NCBI RefSeq assembly: GCF_020616155.1
Contig: NZ_CP085530.1
Location: 1,989,001-2,053,000, forward strand
Source of the DNA: Vogesella sp. XCS3
Lineage (GTDB): Bacteria; Pseudomonadota; Gammaproteobacteria; Burkholderiales; Chromobacteriaceae
Length of the DNA: 64,000 bases
Reading direction: 5' to 3'
Part shown: in pieces, positions 16,655-29,215 of the stretch
Position numbering within the stretch: the stretch's first letter is position 1
Layout: every line of letters begins with the position of its first letter
Made by a program: the position numbers and the translations under genes
Notes under the pieces: generated by a model
Told to the model about the DNA's origin: nothing
What the model saw: only the letters and a program-made list of their open reading frames with translations
Database searches by the model: none

Positions 16655-17986
16655 CTACGCGGCTTCGATCACCGCAGCAATCCGGCTGGCCCAGTCGGTA
16701 GCCAGCGCCAGATCGTCGGCCTCGACCATCACACGTACTACCGGCTCGGTACCGGATGGGCGCAATACCACGCGGCCATGGCCTGCCAGTGCCTGCTCGG
16801 CTTCTTGCAACAGCGCTGCGCTGGCGGTTTTCCAGTCCTGTCCGTGCAGACGCACATTGATCATTTTCTGCGGGAACGGTGTCCAGTCGGCACAAATATC
16901 TGCCAAGCCGGCTTTCAGCTCGTACAATGCGGCCAACACCTGCAAGGCAGAAATGATGCCGTCGCCGGTGGAGTGCTTGTCCAGGCACAGCACGTGGCCC
17001 GAGGCTTCACCACCGACCTGCCAGCCGTGCTGGCCCAGCATTTCCAGTACGTAGCGGTCGCCCACCTTGGCGCGGCCAAAGGGCACCCCCTGGCGCTGCA
17101 GTGCCAGCTCCATGGCCATATTGGTCATCACCGTGCCCACCACGCCACCGCCTAGCTGGCCTCGGGCAGCACGCGCCTTGGCGATCACATAAATCAACTG
17201 GTCGCCGTCGTACACATTGCCGTGGCGGTCGGCCATCATCAGGCGGTCACCATCGCCATCCAGCGAGATGCCGTAGTCGGCACCGTGTGCCTGCACAGCC
17301 TGGGCAACCGCCTCTGCGTGGGTCGCACCGACACCATCGTTAATGTTGTAGCCACTTGGTTTGTCGCCAATAGCGATCACCTCGGCCCCCAACTCGTGGA
17401 AGACCTTGGGCGCGATATGGTAAGTAGCACCGTGCGCGCAATCCACCACCAGCTTCAGACCTTTGAGGTCCAGCTCGTTGGGGAAAGTGCTCTTGCAAAA
17501 TTCGATGTAACGCAGGTCGGCGCCTTCGATGCGCTTGGCACGGCCCAGCTCGCGCGAAGGGCTGGTTTCCATAGGGGAATCCAGCATGGCTTCGATTTGC
17601 AATTCCAGCGCGTCGTCCAGCTTTTTGCCGCCCTTGGCAAAGAACTTGATACCGTTATCCTGATAGGGGTTGTGCGAAGCAGAAATCATCACACCGGCAG
17701 ACAGGCGCAGCGCACGGGTCAGGTAAGCAATGCCCGGCGTAGGCAGCGGGCCAGTTAGCAATACATTTACCCCGGCGGCAGTAAAACCGGCTTGCAGGGC
17801 AGCTTCCAGCATATAGCCGGAAATCCGCGTGTCTTTACCGATGATGACCGTGGGGTGCTCCTCATTCTCGTGGTCTACCAGCACCTTGCCGGCGGCGTAG
17901 CCCAGACGCAACACGAAATCGGGGGTAATCGGGGCCTTGCCTACCTCACCACGCACACCATCGGTACCAAAATACTTGCGGCCCAT
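16655..17986 (-). CDS. glmM: Phosphoglucosamine mutase GlmM
   Basis: GlmM converts glucosamine-6-phosphate to glucosamine-1-phosphate, feeding UDP-GlcNAc for peptidoglycan and LPS. The start is the ATG at 17986 (443 residues, [13 protein letters not shown]), seven bases after GAAGGA; an ATG two codons earlier abuts the ribosome binding site. The phospho-serine loop ISASHNP (about residues 101-107), the Mg-binding DGDGDR and the C-terminal phosphate-binding [10 protein letters not shown] are all present. It is the last gene of the rlmE-ftsH-folP-glmM block. Confidence 0.96.
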   Translation of the reverse strand: MGRKYFGTDGVRGEVGKAPITPDFVLRLGYAAGKVLVDHENEEHPTVIIGKDTRISGYMLEAALQAGFTAAGVNVLLTGPLPTPGIAYLTRALRLSAGVMISASHNPYQDNGIKFFAKGGKKLDDALELQIEAMLDSPMETSPSRELGRAKRIEGADLRYIEFCKSTFPNELDLKGLKLVVDCAHGATYHIAPKVFHELGAEVIAIGDKPSGYNINDGVGATHAEAVAQAVQAHGADYGISLDGDGDRLMMADRHGNVYDGDQLIYVIAKARAARGQLGGGVVGTVMTNMAMELALQRQGVPFGRAKVGDRYVLEMLGQHGWQVGGEASGHVLCLDKHSTGDGIISALQVLAALYELKAGLADICADWTPFPQKMINVRLHGQDWKTASAALLQEAEQALAGHGRVVLRPSGTEPVVRVMVEADDLALATDWASRIAAVIEAA

Positions 17987-18061
17987 CTGCATTCCTTCAC
18001 ATGACATTTTTATAATATTTTACCCGCACCGAAGCAGGCATAACATGCATCCAGCGCAATA

Positions 18062-18901
18062 TTAGCGCACTTCTTGCACAGCACGGAGTACCTGCAGCGC
18101 CTGTACGGTCTCTTTCACGTCGTGTACGCGTATTACCCTGGCACCTTGCTGCGCGCTGAGCAAGGCTGCGGCAATGCTGGCACCCAGGCGCTGGTCTGCC
18201 TGGCTTTCGCCGGTAATGGCGCCCAGCATGCTCTTGCGCGACAAACCTACCAGCAAAGGAACGCCGGCCTGCTGTTCCAGCTGCGGCAAAGCGCGTAGCA
18301 GAGCCAGATTGTGCTCCAGCGTTTTGCCAAAGCCAAAGCCGGGGTCTGCCAACAAGCGAGCCTGGTCGATACCGGCATCCAGACACAGCTGCACGCGGCG
18401 CGCCAGGTAGCCGCCTACCTCGTCGACCACACTGTGGTAGCTGGGTTGCTGCTGCATAGTGTCCGGGTTGCCTTGCTTGTGCATCAGGCAGATACCAACG
18501 TTGGCCGCAGCCAGCAGGGGCAGTGCGCCGTCGTCTTCCAGCGCAGACACATCGTTGATCAGGTCGACCAGACCTTCGGCCAGAGCCGCCTGCATCACGC
18601 TGGTACGGCGCGTATCCAGTGATAGCGGTACGTGCAGGTGAACAAGCTCGCGCAGCACCGGCAGGACACGCCGCAGCTCTTCTTCCGGGCTGACAAAAGG
18701 CGCTCCCGGGCGAGTAGACTCGCCACCGATATCCAGAATGTCCGCACCTTCCGCCAGTAAAACCCGAGCGTGTGCCACTGCCAGCGCTACCGTATCGTGG
18801 CGGCCACCATCCGAGAATGAGTCCGGCGTGACGTTCAGGATCCCCATGACCAGGGGACGGGACTGGTCCAGCGTGTAACGGCCACAGATAAAGCGGGACA
18901 T
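18062..18901 (-). CDS. folP: Dihydropteroate synthase FolP
   Basis: FolP condenses p-aminobenzoate with dihydropterin pyrophosphate in folate synthesis and is the sulfonamide target. The ATG at 18901 gives 279 residues; an in-frame TTG six codons upstream lies in the ftsH terminator tail and is less likely. Motifs include MGILNVTPDSFSDGG near residue 20, DIGGESTRPGA, and the C-terminal IRVHDVKET. It lies between ftsH and glmM, the standard order. One decamer copy (18500-18509) is read Ala-Ala-Asn. Confidence 0.96.
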   Translation of the reverse strand: MSRFICGRYTLDQSRPLVMGILNVTPDSFSDGGRHDTVALAVAHARVLLAEGADILDIGGESTRPGAPFVSPEEELRRVLPVLRELVHLHVPLSLDTRRTSVMQAALAEGLVDLINDVSALEDDGALPLLAAANVGICLMHKQGNPDTMQQQPSYHSVVDEVGGYLARRVQLCLDAGIDQARLLADPGFGFGKTLEHNLALLRALPQLEQQAGVPLLVGLSRKSMLGAITGESQADQRLGASIAAALLSAQQGARVIRVHDVKETVQALQVLRAVQEVR

Positions 18902-18914
18902 GATGCGATCCAGA

Positions 18915-18944
18915 AACAAAAGAGCCGCAGCTTAAGCTGCGGCT
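18915..18944 (-). terminator. Hairpin between ftsH and folP
   Basis: AGCCGCAGCTT is followed directly by its reverse complement (18923-18944). On the minus strand CTTTTGTTT follows. This looks like a partial terminator 20 bases after the ftsH stop, which would lower folP-glmM relative to ftsH. Confidence 0.7.
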
Positions 18945-18963
18945 CGGGCAATTGACAAGAGGC

Positions 18964-20868
18964 TTACAGCTCTTGCGCCGGGGTGGCGCTGGCCTCTGGT
19001 GCCGGTGGTGCCGGCGGCTTGTTTTCAGGCTTGGCAAAACCGCCACCAGGCTTGGGTGCGCGCGGAGGCTTGCCGTCCATGATGTCGTTGATCTGCTCGG
19101 CATCGATGGTTTCCCACTCCAGCAGGGCGGCAGTCATGGCTTCTACCTTGTCGCGGTTTTCGTCCAGCAGGCGGCGCGCCAGCGCGTACTGCTCGTCGAT
19201 GATACGGCGGATTTCCTGGTCCACCTGCATCATGGTGGCTTCGGACAGGTTCTTGTGCGTGGTTACCGAGCGGCCCAGGAACACTTCGCCTTCGTTCTCG
19301 CCGTATACCATCGGGCCCAGCTTGTCGGACATACCGTAGCGGGTCACCATGTCACGCGCCATTTGTGTCGCACGCTCGAAATCGTTGCTGGCACCGGTGG
19401 TCATCTGGTTCATGAACAGCTCTTCGGCTATACGGCCGCCGAACAGGATGGCCAGACGATCCAGCAGATAGCCACGGTCGTAAGCAAAGCGGTCTTGCTC
19501 TGGCAGCTGCATGGTCACGCCCAAGGCACGGCCACGCGGGATGATGGTGACCTTGTGTACCGGGTCGGACTTGGGCAACAGCTTGGCCACCACGGCGTGG
19601 CCAGACTCGTGGTAAGCGGTGTTACGCTTCTCTTCCTCGGACATCACCATGCTGCGGCGCTCGGCGCCCATCATGATCTTGTCTTTGGCGGATTCGAAAT
19701 CCAGCATGTCTACCAGGCGTTTGCTGCGACGTGCGGCAAACAGCGCGGCCTCGTTGACCAGGTTGGCCAAGTCAGCACCCGAGAAACCAGGCGTACCACG
19801 GGCGATAACCGGCGCATCCACGTCAGCAGCAATCGGCACCTTGCGCATGTGCACGTTCAGGATCTGCTCACGGCCACGGATATCCGGCAGCGGCACCACG
19901 ACCTGACGGTCGAAACGGCCCGGGCGTTGCAGCGCCGGGTCCAGCACGTCAGGACGGTTAGTGGCCGCGATCACGATCACGGTCTGGTTGGTTTCAAAGC
20001 CATCCATCTCCACCAGCAGCTGGTTCAGCGTCTGTTCGCGCTCGTCGTTACCACCACCCAGACCGGCGCCACGCTGGCGGCCAACTGCGTCGATTTCGTC
20101 GATAAAAATAATGCACGGGGCATTTTTCTTGGCTTGTTCGAACATGTCGCGCACGCGCGAGGCGCCCACGCCGACAAACATTTCCACAAAGTCGGAACCG
20201 GAAATACTGAAGAACGGTACCTTGGCTTCGCCGGCAATGGCCTTGGCCAGCAAGGTTTTACCGGTACCCGGGCTACCAGCCAGCAGGATGCCGCGCGGGA
20301 TACGACCACCCAGGCTCTGGTATTTGGTCGGGTCACGCAGGTAATCCACGATCTCCTTCACTTCTTCCTTCGCTTCGTCGCAGCCTGCTACGTCGGCAAA
20401 CGTCACCGTGTTGGTGTCCTGGTCCAGCATGCGTGCCTTGCTCTTGCCGAACGAGAACGCACCGCCTTTGCCACCACCCTGCATCTGGCGCATGAAGAAG
20501 AACCACACACCGATCAGCAGCAGCATTGGGAACCAGCTGATGAAGATGTTCATCAGCATGGACGGCTCTTCTTCCGGCTTGGCAGAGAAGCGCACGTTGT
20601 TCTGGATCAGCACGTCTACCAGCTTGGTATCCAGCGGCGCAAACGAGCTGAACGAGGAACCGTCGGTACGCTTGCCGCGTATCCACTGGCCGCGCAGCGG
20701 GTTACCTTCGATGGTCAGGGACTGCACCTTGCCGGTTTCAACGTCGCTGATGAATTGCGAGTATTCAAGCTGGTTTTGCGTTTCCCGGGGTTGAAACTGT
20801 TTGAATACCGTCATCAGGACAAGCCCGATGATGACCCAGATAGCGATGTTTTTGCCGATATTGTTCAC
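18964..20868 (-). CDS. ftsH: Membrane ATP-dependent zinc protease FtsH
   Basis: FtsH is the hexameric inner-membrane AAA+ protease that degrades LpxC, heat-shock sigma factor and damaged membrane proteins. The 634-residue protein has two membrane helices (about residues 7-22 and 105-125) flanking a periplasmic domain. The AAA module has Walker A GSPGTGKT (near 198) and Walker [12 protein letters not shown]. The zinc site is HESGH (near 421). The start codon is GTG, with AGGAG upstream. The C-terminal tail is Pro/Ala-rich. Confidence 0.97.
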   Translation of the reverse strand: MNNIGKNIAIWVIIGLVLMTVFKQFQPRETQNQLEYSQFISDVETGKVQSLTIEGNPLRGQWIRGKRTDGSSFSSFAPLDTKLVDVLIQNNVRFSAKPEEEPSMLMNIFISWFPMLLLIGVWFFFMRQMQGGGKGGAFSFGKSKARMLDQDTNTVTFADVAGCDEAKEEVKEIVDYLRDPTKYQSLGGRIPRGILLAGSPGTGKTLLAKAIAGEAKVPFFSISGSDFVEMFVGVGASRVRDMFEQAKKNAPCIIFIDEIDAVGRQRGAGLGGGNDEREQTLNQLLVEMDGFETNQTVIVIAATNRPDVLDPALQRPGRFDRQVVVPLPDIRGREQILNVHMRKVPIAADVDAPVIARGTPGFSGADLANLVNEAALFAARRSKRLVDMLDFESAKDKIMMGAERRSMVMSEEEKRNTAYHESGHAVVAKLLPKSDPVHKVTIIPRGRALGVTMQLPEQDRFAYDRGYLLDRLAILFGGRIAEELFMNQMTTGASNDFERATQMARDMVTRYGMSDKLGPMVYGENEGEVFLGRSVTTHKNLSEATMMQVDQEIRRIIDEQYALARRLLDENRDKVEAMTAALLEWETIDAEQINDIMDGKPPRAPKPGGGFAKPENKPPAPPAPEASATPAQEL

Positions 20869-20938
20869 AAGAGCGTGCTCCTATGTGCCCTGACTTGGAG
20901 AATGGTTTATTTGATTGTAACCCCCGCGTGGCAGGCTG

Positions 20939-21556
20939 TCAGCGACGGCCCTTGCCAAGCAGGTAAATTTCACTGGAGCGATCACGGGAGGCCTTGGGTT
21001 TGCGCGTTACCACTTCGGTAAACAGCTCGCGCATGGACTGCAGGTAAGCCTGGAACTCGCTGCCCTGAAATACCTTGACCAGGAAATGGCCACCGGGTTT
21101 CAGGTGATCACGGGCAAATTCCAGCGCCAGCTCGGTCAGGTGAAAGCTGCGAGCCTGATCGATGGCGCTCATGCCGGAGATATTGGGGGCCATGTCGGAA
21201 ATTACAAGGTCCAGCTGACGCCCGCCCAGCAATGCGACAAACTCGTCCAGCACTTCCTGCTCGCGAAAGTCACCCTGGATGAAAGACACATCGGCAATCG
21301 CGTCCATGGGCAGGATATCCATGGCAAACACCTTGCCCTTGTCACCCACAATACGCGCTGCCACCTGTGACCAGCTACCCGGGGCAGACCCCAGATCGGC
21401 CAGCACGGTTCCCGGCACGATCAATTTATCTTTCTCGTTGATCTCCAGCAGTTTGTAGGCAGCGCGGGCACGGTAGCCATCCTTTTGCGCCATATGCACA
21501 TAGTGGTCGTTGACGTGCTCTTTTAACCAGGCGTTACTTGTCCTGCTGCGTGCCAT
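20939..21556 (-). CDS. rlmE: 23S rRNA 2'-O-ribose methyltransferase RlmE (FtsJ/RrmJ)
   Basis: RlmE methylates the 2'-hydroxyl of U2552 in the ribosomal A-loop using SAM. The 205-residue protein carries the SAM site VLADLGSAPGSWSQVA (about residues 49-64). The catalytic K-D-K-E residues are visible in RAAYKLLEI, DMAPN, FLVKVF and SSEIYLLG. It is the first gene of the rlmE-ftsH-folP-glmM block and is divergent from yhbY, as in many proteobacteria. Confidence 0.96.
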   Translation of the reverse strand: MARSRTSNAWLKEHVNDHYVHMAQKDGYRARAAYKLLEINEKDKLIVPGTVLADLGSAPGSWSQVAARIVGDKGKVFAMDILPMDAIADVSFIQGDFREQEVLDEFVALLGGRQLDLVISDMAPNISGMSAIDQARSFHLTELALEFARDHLKPGGHFLVKVFQGSEFQAYLQSMRELFTEVVTRKPKASRDRSSEIYLLGKGRR

Positions 21557-21748
21557 GCTTCTTTCCTGATGAATTTGGGTTAGGTTCTACTGGGAACTAT
21601 AAATACAATTGGTGTACATGCCAGTATGGCTTGCAGATAGTGCACTCCACGCGGCTGCGGCCATTGATGGCGGGCACTGACGAAACTACTGTGAACAGCG
21701 CCTGAATTTTAGTAAAATCTTTTTTTAATCTGAAACTTGAAGCAACAC
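21557..21748. promoter_or_regulatory. Divergent promoter region between rlmE and yhbY
   Basis: This 192-base AT-rich gap must carry promoters for both genes. TTTTAGTAAAATC (21706-21718) is a possible -10 region for yhbY (TAAAAT), but no clear -35 partner is seen. No ORF is supported. Confidence 0.4.
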
Positions 21749-22075
21749 ATGAAAATCGAACTGACAGCCGTCGAGCGTACTTACCTGAAGGGCCTGGCCC
21801 ATTCACTGAACCCGGTAGTAATGATCGGCAACAACGGCCTGACCGAATCCGTGGTACGTGAAATCGCCATCAGCCTGGACGCTCACGAACTGATCAAGGT
21901 TCGCGTTCTGGGCGATGACCGCAGCGCGCGTGTCGCCATGTACGACCAGATTTGTGATGAACTGGGCGCCGCCCAGGTGCAACACATCGGCAAACTGCTG
22001 GTACTGTACCGCCCGTCCGACAAAGCACTGATCGACCTGCCAAAAAGCAAAAAGGCACTGAAAGCCCGCCCGTAA
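21749..22075 (+). CDS. yhbY: Ribosome-associated RNA-binding protein YhbY (CRM domain)
   Basis: YhbY is a small CRM-domain protein that associates with pre-50S ribosomal particles. The 108 residues show the family start MKIELTAVERTYLKGLAHSLNPVVMIG and the GNNGLTESVVREI turn equivalent to the GxxG RNA-binding loop. The ATG at 21749 is preferred over an upstream TTG. It is divergent from rlmE, another 50S-maturation gene. A strong bidirectional terminator follows. Confidence 0.93.
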   Translation: MKIELTAVERTYLKGLAHSLNPVVMIGNNGLTESVVREIAISLDAHELIKVRVLGDDRSARVAMYDQICDELGAAQVQHIGKLLVLYRPSDKALIDLPKSKKALKARP

Positions 22076-22099
22076 GCACGGCAGCTGGCAATACATGAT

Positions 22100-22126
22100 A
22101 AAAGCGGTGGCTTGCCACCGCTTTTT
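22100..22126. terminator. Bidirectional terminator between yhbY and the DUF4149 gene
   Basis: A 12-bp stem AAAAGCGGTGGC / GCCACCGCTTTT with loop TT has T-runs on both strands and sits between two convergent genes. Confidence 0.93.
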
Positions 22127-22135
22127 GCTTGCCTG

Positions 22136-22567
22136 TCAGTTATCGCTGCGCAGCAGGTAGGCCAGGCCCATCAGGCTCTGCACCAGGTAGATCAGGCTGG
22201 AAATGGCGTGCCAGGTGGCGAAACCGCCGCCAAACAGCCCTTCTGCCGCGTGGTTCATCTGCATTTTCAGTGCGGCAATAATGGGGGTCACGGCAAAGTG
22301 GTTGATCACGATGCAGGCCAGCATGCCCAGCAGCAGCCAGAACGGCGCCTGCTTCAGGCCGCGTGCACCCTGGCGCATCACGTAATCTGCCATCAGGAAT
22401 ACACTGCACACCAGACCGACCCAGGCGATAGAGGCAAACAGCCTGCCTGCCACCATGCCTGCCGTCACGTTATCCAGTGCCGAAAACAGCACCGGCGTCA
22501 CAATAATGCCGATAACCCACAAGCCGCCAATCCAGAAAGTACGGGCGATGGCGCGTAAACCGTTCAT
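22136..22567 (-). CDS. DUF4149 membrane protein
   Basis: This 143-residue protein has four predicted membrane helices (about residues 9-30, 44-64, 74-94 and 116-138). The N-terminal pattern RTFWIGGLWVIGIIVTPVLF and the loop ALDNVTAGMVAGRLF match DUF4149 proteins, which have no established function. It lies after greA on the same strand with a 62-base gap containing one decamer copy, so it may be co-transcribed with greA. Confidence 0.8.
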   Translation of the reverse strand: MNGLRAIARTFWIGGLWVIGIIVTPVLFSALDNVTAGMVAGRLFASIAWVGLVCSVFLMADYVMRQGARGLKQAPFWLLLGMLACIVINHFAVTPIIAALKMQMNHAAEGLFGGGFATWHAISSLIYLVQSLMGLAYLLRSDN

Positions 22568-22594
22568 GCTTCCCCCTGATCATTGCTGCTCAAG

Positions 22595-22604
22595 GTTGGC
22601 CGCA
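22595..22604 (+). repeat. Intergenic copy of the GTTGGCCGCA decamer
   Basis: An exact copy within CAAGGTTGGCCGCA sits in the short gap between greA and the DUF4149 gene, outside any reading frame. Confidence 0.9.
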
Positions 22605-22629
22605 GCCCATGCCGCGGCCTGCCTCAGGC

Positions 22630-23106
22630 TCAGATATACAGTACGTCCAGGATTTCGTATTCGCGAATGCCGCTTGGTGCCACCACCTCGGCCACATCGC
22701 CGGCTTCCTTGCCGATCATGGCACGGGCGATAGGCGAGTTGATCGACACTTTGCCTTCCTTGATGTCGGCTTCGTCGTCACCCACGATCTGGTAGGTTAC
22801 TTCGTCATCGCTCTCCATATCCAGCAGCTTGACGGTGGCAGCAAACACCACACGACCATCCGCGTTCAGCTCGATAGGGTCGATAACCTGAGCATTGGAA
22901 ATCTTGGCTTCCAGCTCGGCAATGCGGCCTTCCACGAAAGCCTGACGCTCTTTGGCAGCTTCGTACTCGGCGTTTTCCGACAGGTCACCCTGGGCGCGAG
23001 CCTCGGCAATGGCCTCGATCACCGACGGACGCTCCACACTCTTGAGGCGCTGCAGTTCGGCCTTGAGCATTTCCGCTCCACGTACGGTCAACGGGACTTT
23101 GATCAT
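22630..23106 (-). CDS. greA: Transcription elongation factor GreA
   Basis: GreA rescues backtracked RNA polymerase by stimulating transcript cleavage. The 158-residue protein has the N-terminal coiled coil (about 1-75) with acidic tip residues in GDLSENAEYEAAKERQ. The C-terminal FKBP-like globular domain follows, ending in GIREYEILDVLYI. It is separated from carB by a terminator and is therefore a separate unit. Confidence 0.97.
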   Translation of the reverse strand: MIKVPLTVRGAEMLKAELQRLKSVERPSVIEAIAEARAQGDLSENAEYEAAKERQAFVEGRIAELEAKISNAQVIDPIELNADGRVVFAATVKLLDMESDDEVTYQIVGDDEADIKEGKVSINSPIARAMIGKEAGDVAEVVAPSGIREYEILDVLYI

Positions 23107-23145
23107 GTGTCTATTCTCCGGGGGCCTCTGGCGGCCCCATGATAA

Positions 23146-23180
23146 AAGCGCAAGCCGCCGTACGAGACGGCGGCTTTGCG
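23146..23180 (-). terminator. Terminator of the car operon
   Basis: AAGCCGCCGT (23152-23161) pairs with ACGGCGGCTT (23167-23176). On the minus strand the tail reads GCGCTTTTATC. It lies about 75 bases after the carB stop and before greA. Confidence 0.8.
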
Positions 23181-23231
23181 GGACGATTGTGTCAGACGGG
23201 ATTGTAACGGGATTTCACGTGCGGTTCAAAG

Positions 23232-23241
23232 GTTGGCCGCA
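23232..23241 (+). repeat. Intergenic copy of the GTTGGCCGCA decamer
   Basis: An exact copy within AAAGGTTGGCCGCA lies 12 bases beyond the carB stop, between carB and its terminator. Confidence 0.9.
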
Positions 23242-23253
23242 CGTGATGCCGTA

Positions 23254-26463
<3,210 letters not shown>

Positions 26464-26495
26464 CGTTATCGCTCAATTCAATTCAATTATTCAAT

Positions 26496-27143
26496 TCACA
26501 GACTGGCTGCGGCCAACTTGGCACCAAAACCGATGAACATCGCGCCTACCGAGCCACCCATGGCTGCCGACAAGCGGCGGCGGCGGCGGAAGGCGGCGGC
26601 CAGGTGGTTGCCCGCCAGAATCACAATCGTCAGGTACAGCAGGCTGAAGCACTGCACGATGGCCCCCAGCACGGCAAACGTCAGCGCCGGGTAGGCGTAA
26701 GCCGGGTCGACAAACTGCACGAAGAACGATACGAAAAACAGAATCGCCTTCGGGTTCATCAGGCTGATCAGCATGGCCTTGCGAAAAGGGTTGGCCGCAT
26801 CCACTGGCTGCGCCGCCGCCGCGGCCTGCGGCAGCCTGGCACGACGCCAGCCCTGCCAGGCACCTTTCAGCATGTTCAGCCCTATCCAGGCCAGGTAGCC
26901 GCCACCCAGGTACTTCACGATGGCAAACAGCGCCGGGTTGGTCTGCAGCAGGCCGGCAGCACCGGTCGCCGCCAGCGTCATCAGGATCAGGTCGCCGGTA
27001 AACACGCCACCGGCACCGGCAAAACCGGCCCGCACGCCGCGCTGGGCAGCCACGGACAAGACGTACATCGAATTGGGGCCCGGCAGCAAAATGATGAAAA
27101 TGGTGCCGAGGATGTAAGTCGTGAGGTCGGTTATGCCTAGCAT
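26496..27143 (-). CDS. LysE/RhtB-family amino acid exporter, inside the car operon
   Basis: This 215-residue inner-membrane protein has about six helices and the LysE/RhtB N-terminal signature LLPGPNSMYVLSVAAQRG followed by GFAGAGGVFTGDL. The ATG at 27143 follows AGGAG; longer starts run into carA. It starts 13 bases after the carA stop and ends 32 bases before carB, so it is co-transcribed. Given arginine synthesis downstream of carbamoyl phosphate, export of arginine or a related amino acid is a reasonable guess, unproven. Two decamer copies lie inside it. Confidence 0.88.
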   Translation of the reverse strand: MLGITDLTTYILGTIFIILLPGPNSMYVLSVAAQRGVRAGFAGAGGVFTGDLILMTLAATGAAGLLQTNPALFAIVKYLGGGYLAWIGLNMLKGAWQGWRRARLPQAAAAAQPVDAANPFRKAMLISLMNPKAILFFVSFFVQFVDPAYAYPALTFAVLGAIVQCFSLLYLTIVILAGNHLAAAFRRRRRLSAAMGGSVGAMFIGFGAKLAAASL

Positions 27144-27156
27144 GCTGTGCTCCTGA

Positions 27157-28284
27157 TCAGGCGCGTTCGGCCATAGCCGCAATAAAGCGGTCAAACAGAT
27201 AGGCTACGTCTTCCGGGCCCGGGCTCGCTTCAGGGTGGCCCTGGAAGGAGAACGCCGGGCGGTCGGTCAGCGCGATGCCTTGTACGGTGTGGTCAAACAG
27301 CGAGCGATGGGTCACGCGCACGTTGGCCGGCAGGCTGGACTCGTCCACCTGGAAACCGTGGTTCTGGCTGGTAATCATCACGCGGCCGCTGTCCAGGTCT
27401 TGCACCGGGTGGTTGGCACCGTGGTGGCCAAACTTCATCTTGGACGTTTTGGCACCGGTGGCCAGGCCCAGCAGTTGGTGGCCCAGGCAAATACCGAATA
27501 CCGGCAGCTTGGTGTCCAGAATCTCGCGGATGGCAGTAATGGCGTAGTCGCATGGCTCCGGGTCGCCCGGGCCGTTGGACAGGAACACGCCGTGCGGATT
27601 CAGCGCCAGCACGTCCTTGGCCGGGGTTTGTGCCGGTACCACGGTCAGCTTGCAGCCGCGCTCGGCCAGCATGCGCAGGATGTTGTGCTTCACGCCGAAA
27701 TCGTAGGCCACCACGTGGTACGGGGTATCGGTCTGCTCGGTATAGCCTTGGCCCAGGCGCCATTCGCGCACGTTCCACTGGTAGGCTTCCTTGCTGCTCA
27801 CCACCTTGGCCAGATCCTGGCCAGCCATGCTGCCAAAACCGCGTGCCAGCTCAACGGCGCGGGCTTCGTCGATGTCGCCGGCCATGATGCAGCCTGCCTG
27901 CGCACCTTTTTCGCGCAGGATACGGGTGAGCTTGCGGGTGTCGATGTCGGCAATGGCGACAACGTTGTTCTTCACCAGATAATCGGACAGCGAGTCTTCC
28001 GCACGGAAGTTGCTGTGCAACAGCGGCAGATCACGAATGATCAGGCCGGATGCAAAAACGGCGCCGGACTCGGTGTCTTCCGAGTTGGCGCCGACGTTTC
28101 CAATATGGGGATAGGTCAGAGTGACGATTTGCCGGGTATACGATGGATCGGTAAGGATCTCCTGATAACCGGTCATGGCGGTATTGAATACCACCTCTCC
28201 TACGGTGTGGCCGCTGGCTCCGATGGCTACGCCTTTGAAAAGCGTGCCGTCAGCCAAGGCTAGAATCGCGGGTACGGTTGTCAC
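27157..28284 (-). CDS. carA: Carbamoyl-phosphate synthase small (glutaminase) subunit CarA
   Basis: CarA hydrolyses glutamine and passes ammonia to CarB. The 375-residue protein has the CPSase small-chain domain in the N-terminal half ([25 protein letters not shown]). The class I glutaminase domain follows, with nucleophile Cys in [13 protein letters not shown] and His-Glu in [13 protein letters not shown]. The start codon is GTG with AGGAG upstream. The promoter and a leader hairpin are visible just upstream. Confidence 0.97.
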   Translation of the reverse strand: MTTVPAILALADGTLFKGVAIGASGHTVGEVVFNTAMTGYQEILTDPSYTRQIVTLTYPHIGNVGANSEDTESGAVFASGLIIRDLPLLHSNFRAEDSLSDYLVKNNVVAIADIDTRKLTRILREKGAQAGCIMAGDIDEARAVELARGFGSMAGQDLAKVVSSKEAYQWNVREWRLGQGYTEQTDTPYHVVAYDFGVKHNILRMLAERGCKLTVVPAQTPAKDVLALNPHGVFLSNGPGDPEPCDYAITAIREILDTKLPVFGICLGHQLLGLATGAKTSKMKFGHHGANHPVQDLDSGRVMITSQNHGFQVDESSLPANVRVTHRSLFDHTVQGIALTDRPAFSFQGHPEASPGPEDVAYLFDRFIAAMAERA

Positions 28285-28329
28285 TGGCTGGCTCCTGAAA
28301 TAATGGTTTTTTGAATCACTTATATAACA

Positions 28330-28362
28330 AACGGGACACCACGCCGCAGCGCTTGTCCCGTT
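28330..28362 (-). promoter_or_regulatory. Hairpin in the carA leader
   Basis: AACGGGACA pairs with TGTCCCGTT around a 15-base loop, beginning about ten bases downstream of the predicted transcription start and about 45 bases before the carA start codon. It could be a 5' mRNA stabiliser or part of an attenuation device; no uracil-run or leader peptide supports classical attenuation. Confidence 0.5.
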
Positions 28363-28377
28363 CGGTTAAACTTTTCG

Positions 28378-28405
28378 ATTATAACGCGATTTCGCATTTT
28401 TTCAA
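28378..28405 (-). promoter_or_regulatory. carA promoter
   Basis: On the minus strand a -35 box TTGAAA (28405-28400) and a consensus -10 box TATAAT (28383-28378) are separated by 16 bases. The leader to the carA GTG would be about 85 bases long. Confidence 0.75.
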
Positions 28406-28483
28406 TGGCAAAACGGGCACTTTTTTTCAATTATCAATAAAAACAAATACTTGAACAAGCACAAGCCAGGCTTGACGCTAACG

Positions 28484-29215
28484 TCAATTCAGCTGCCACG
28501 TAACGCTATTCGCCCCGCTGGGCTTGCCTAGCATCAATAAAACAGGCTTCAACGCTTCGTATTGCGCTGCTTCGCTACTGGCACTGCCGGCAAACTGCAA
28601 GCCGCTGGCGTCATAACGCCCCTGCCCCTGGATTTGCAGCGGCCCCTGCACCGTACGCATGGCCAGCTGTACCTGCTCGCCCTGGCCCTGCACATCCAGC
28701 GCATAGCTGCCAAACGGCTGGATGCGCGATAGCGGCGAGCTCGCCGCCACCCACGCCAGCACCGCCTGCCCTTCCACGCGGCCCTGCTGTAGCAGCCAGT
28801 GCCCTACGTTTAACTGTAGCTGGCCACCCAGCCGCGCGCTCTGCCATTTCGGCGAGAAACCGGTCAGCGCCGCCACCGGCAGCTGCAGCTGTACGTTGTC
28901 CAGCTGCGCGCTGCGCGCAGTCAGCTGCAGGCTACCAGCCTGGCCATCGGCATCGATCTGCCACTGCAGCGCCAGGCTACGCAGCGCAGCAGGCTGCCAG
29001 CGCCAGGCCAGCGTACTCATGGGCAAGACCTCGCCCTGCTGGCCGGCGTACATCAGTTGCCCGCCACCCTGCCACAGCGTGCCCTTAGCCGCAGCCAGGC
29101 GCCAGCGCCCGTCCGTTGCTGCGGCCAACCTGCCGTCCAGCAAGCTGGCAGGCAGATGCGCCACGGCAGACAGCAAGCCCACGATTACCAGCCCTAGCCA
29201 CCCTGCCCGCTTCAT
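28484..29215 (-). CDS. gspN: Type II secretion protein GspN
   Basis: GspN is an accessory inner-membrane component found in some T2SS operons. The 243-residue protein has one N-terminal membrane anchor (about residues 5-25) and a periplasmic beta-rich domain (LLDGRLAAATDGRWRLAAAKGTLWQG). It is the last gene of the gsp operon, overlapping gspM by four bases. Function in secretion is often dispensable in other species. A weak hairpin (28462-28474) is the only terminator-like feature after it. Confidence 0.82.
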   Translation of the reverse strand: MKRAGWLGLVIVGLLSAVAHLPASLLDGRLAAATDGRWRLAAAKGTLWQGGGQLMYAGQQGEVLPMSTLAWRWQPAALRSLALQWQIDADGQAGSLQLTARSAQLDNVQLQLPVAALTGFSPKWQSARLGGQLQLNVGHWLLQQGRVEGQAVLAWVAASSPLSRIQPFGSYALDVQGQGEQVQLAMRTVQGPLQIQGQGRYDASGLQFAGSASSEAAQYEALKPVLLMLGKPSGANSVTWQLN

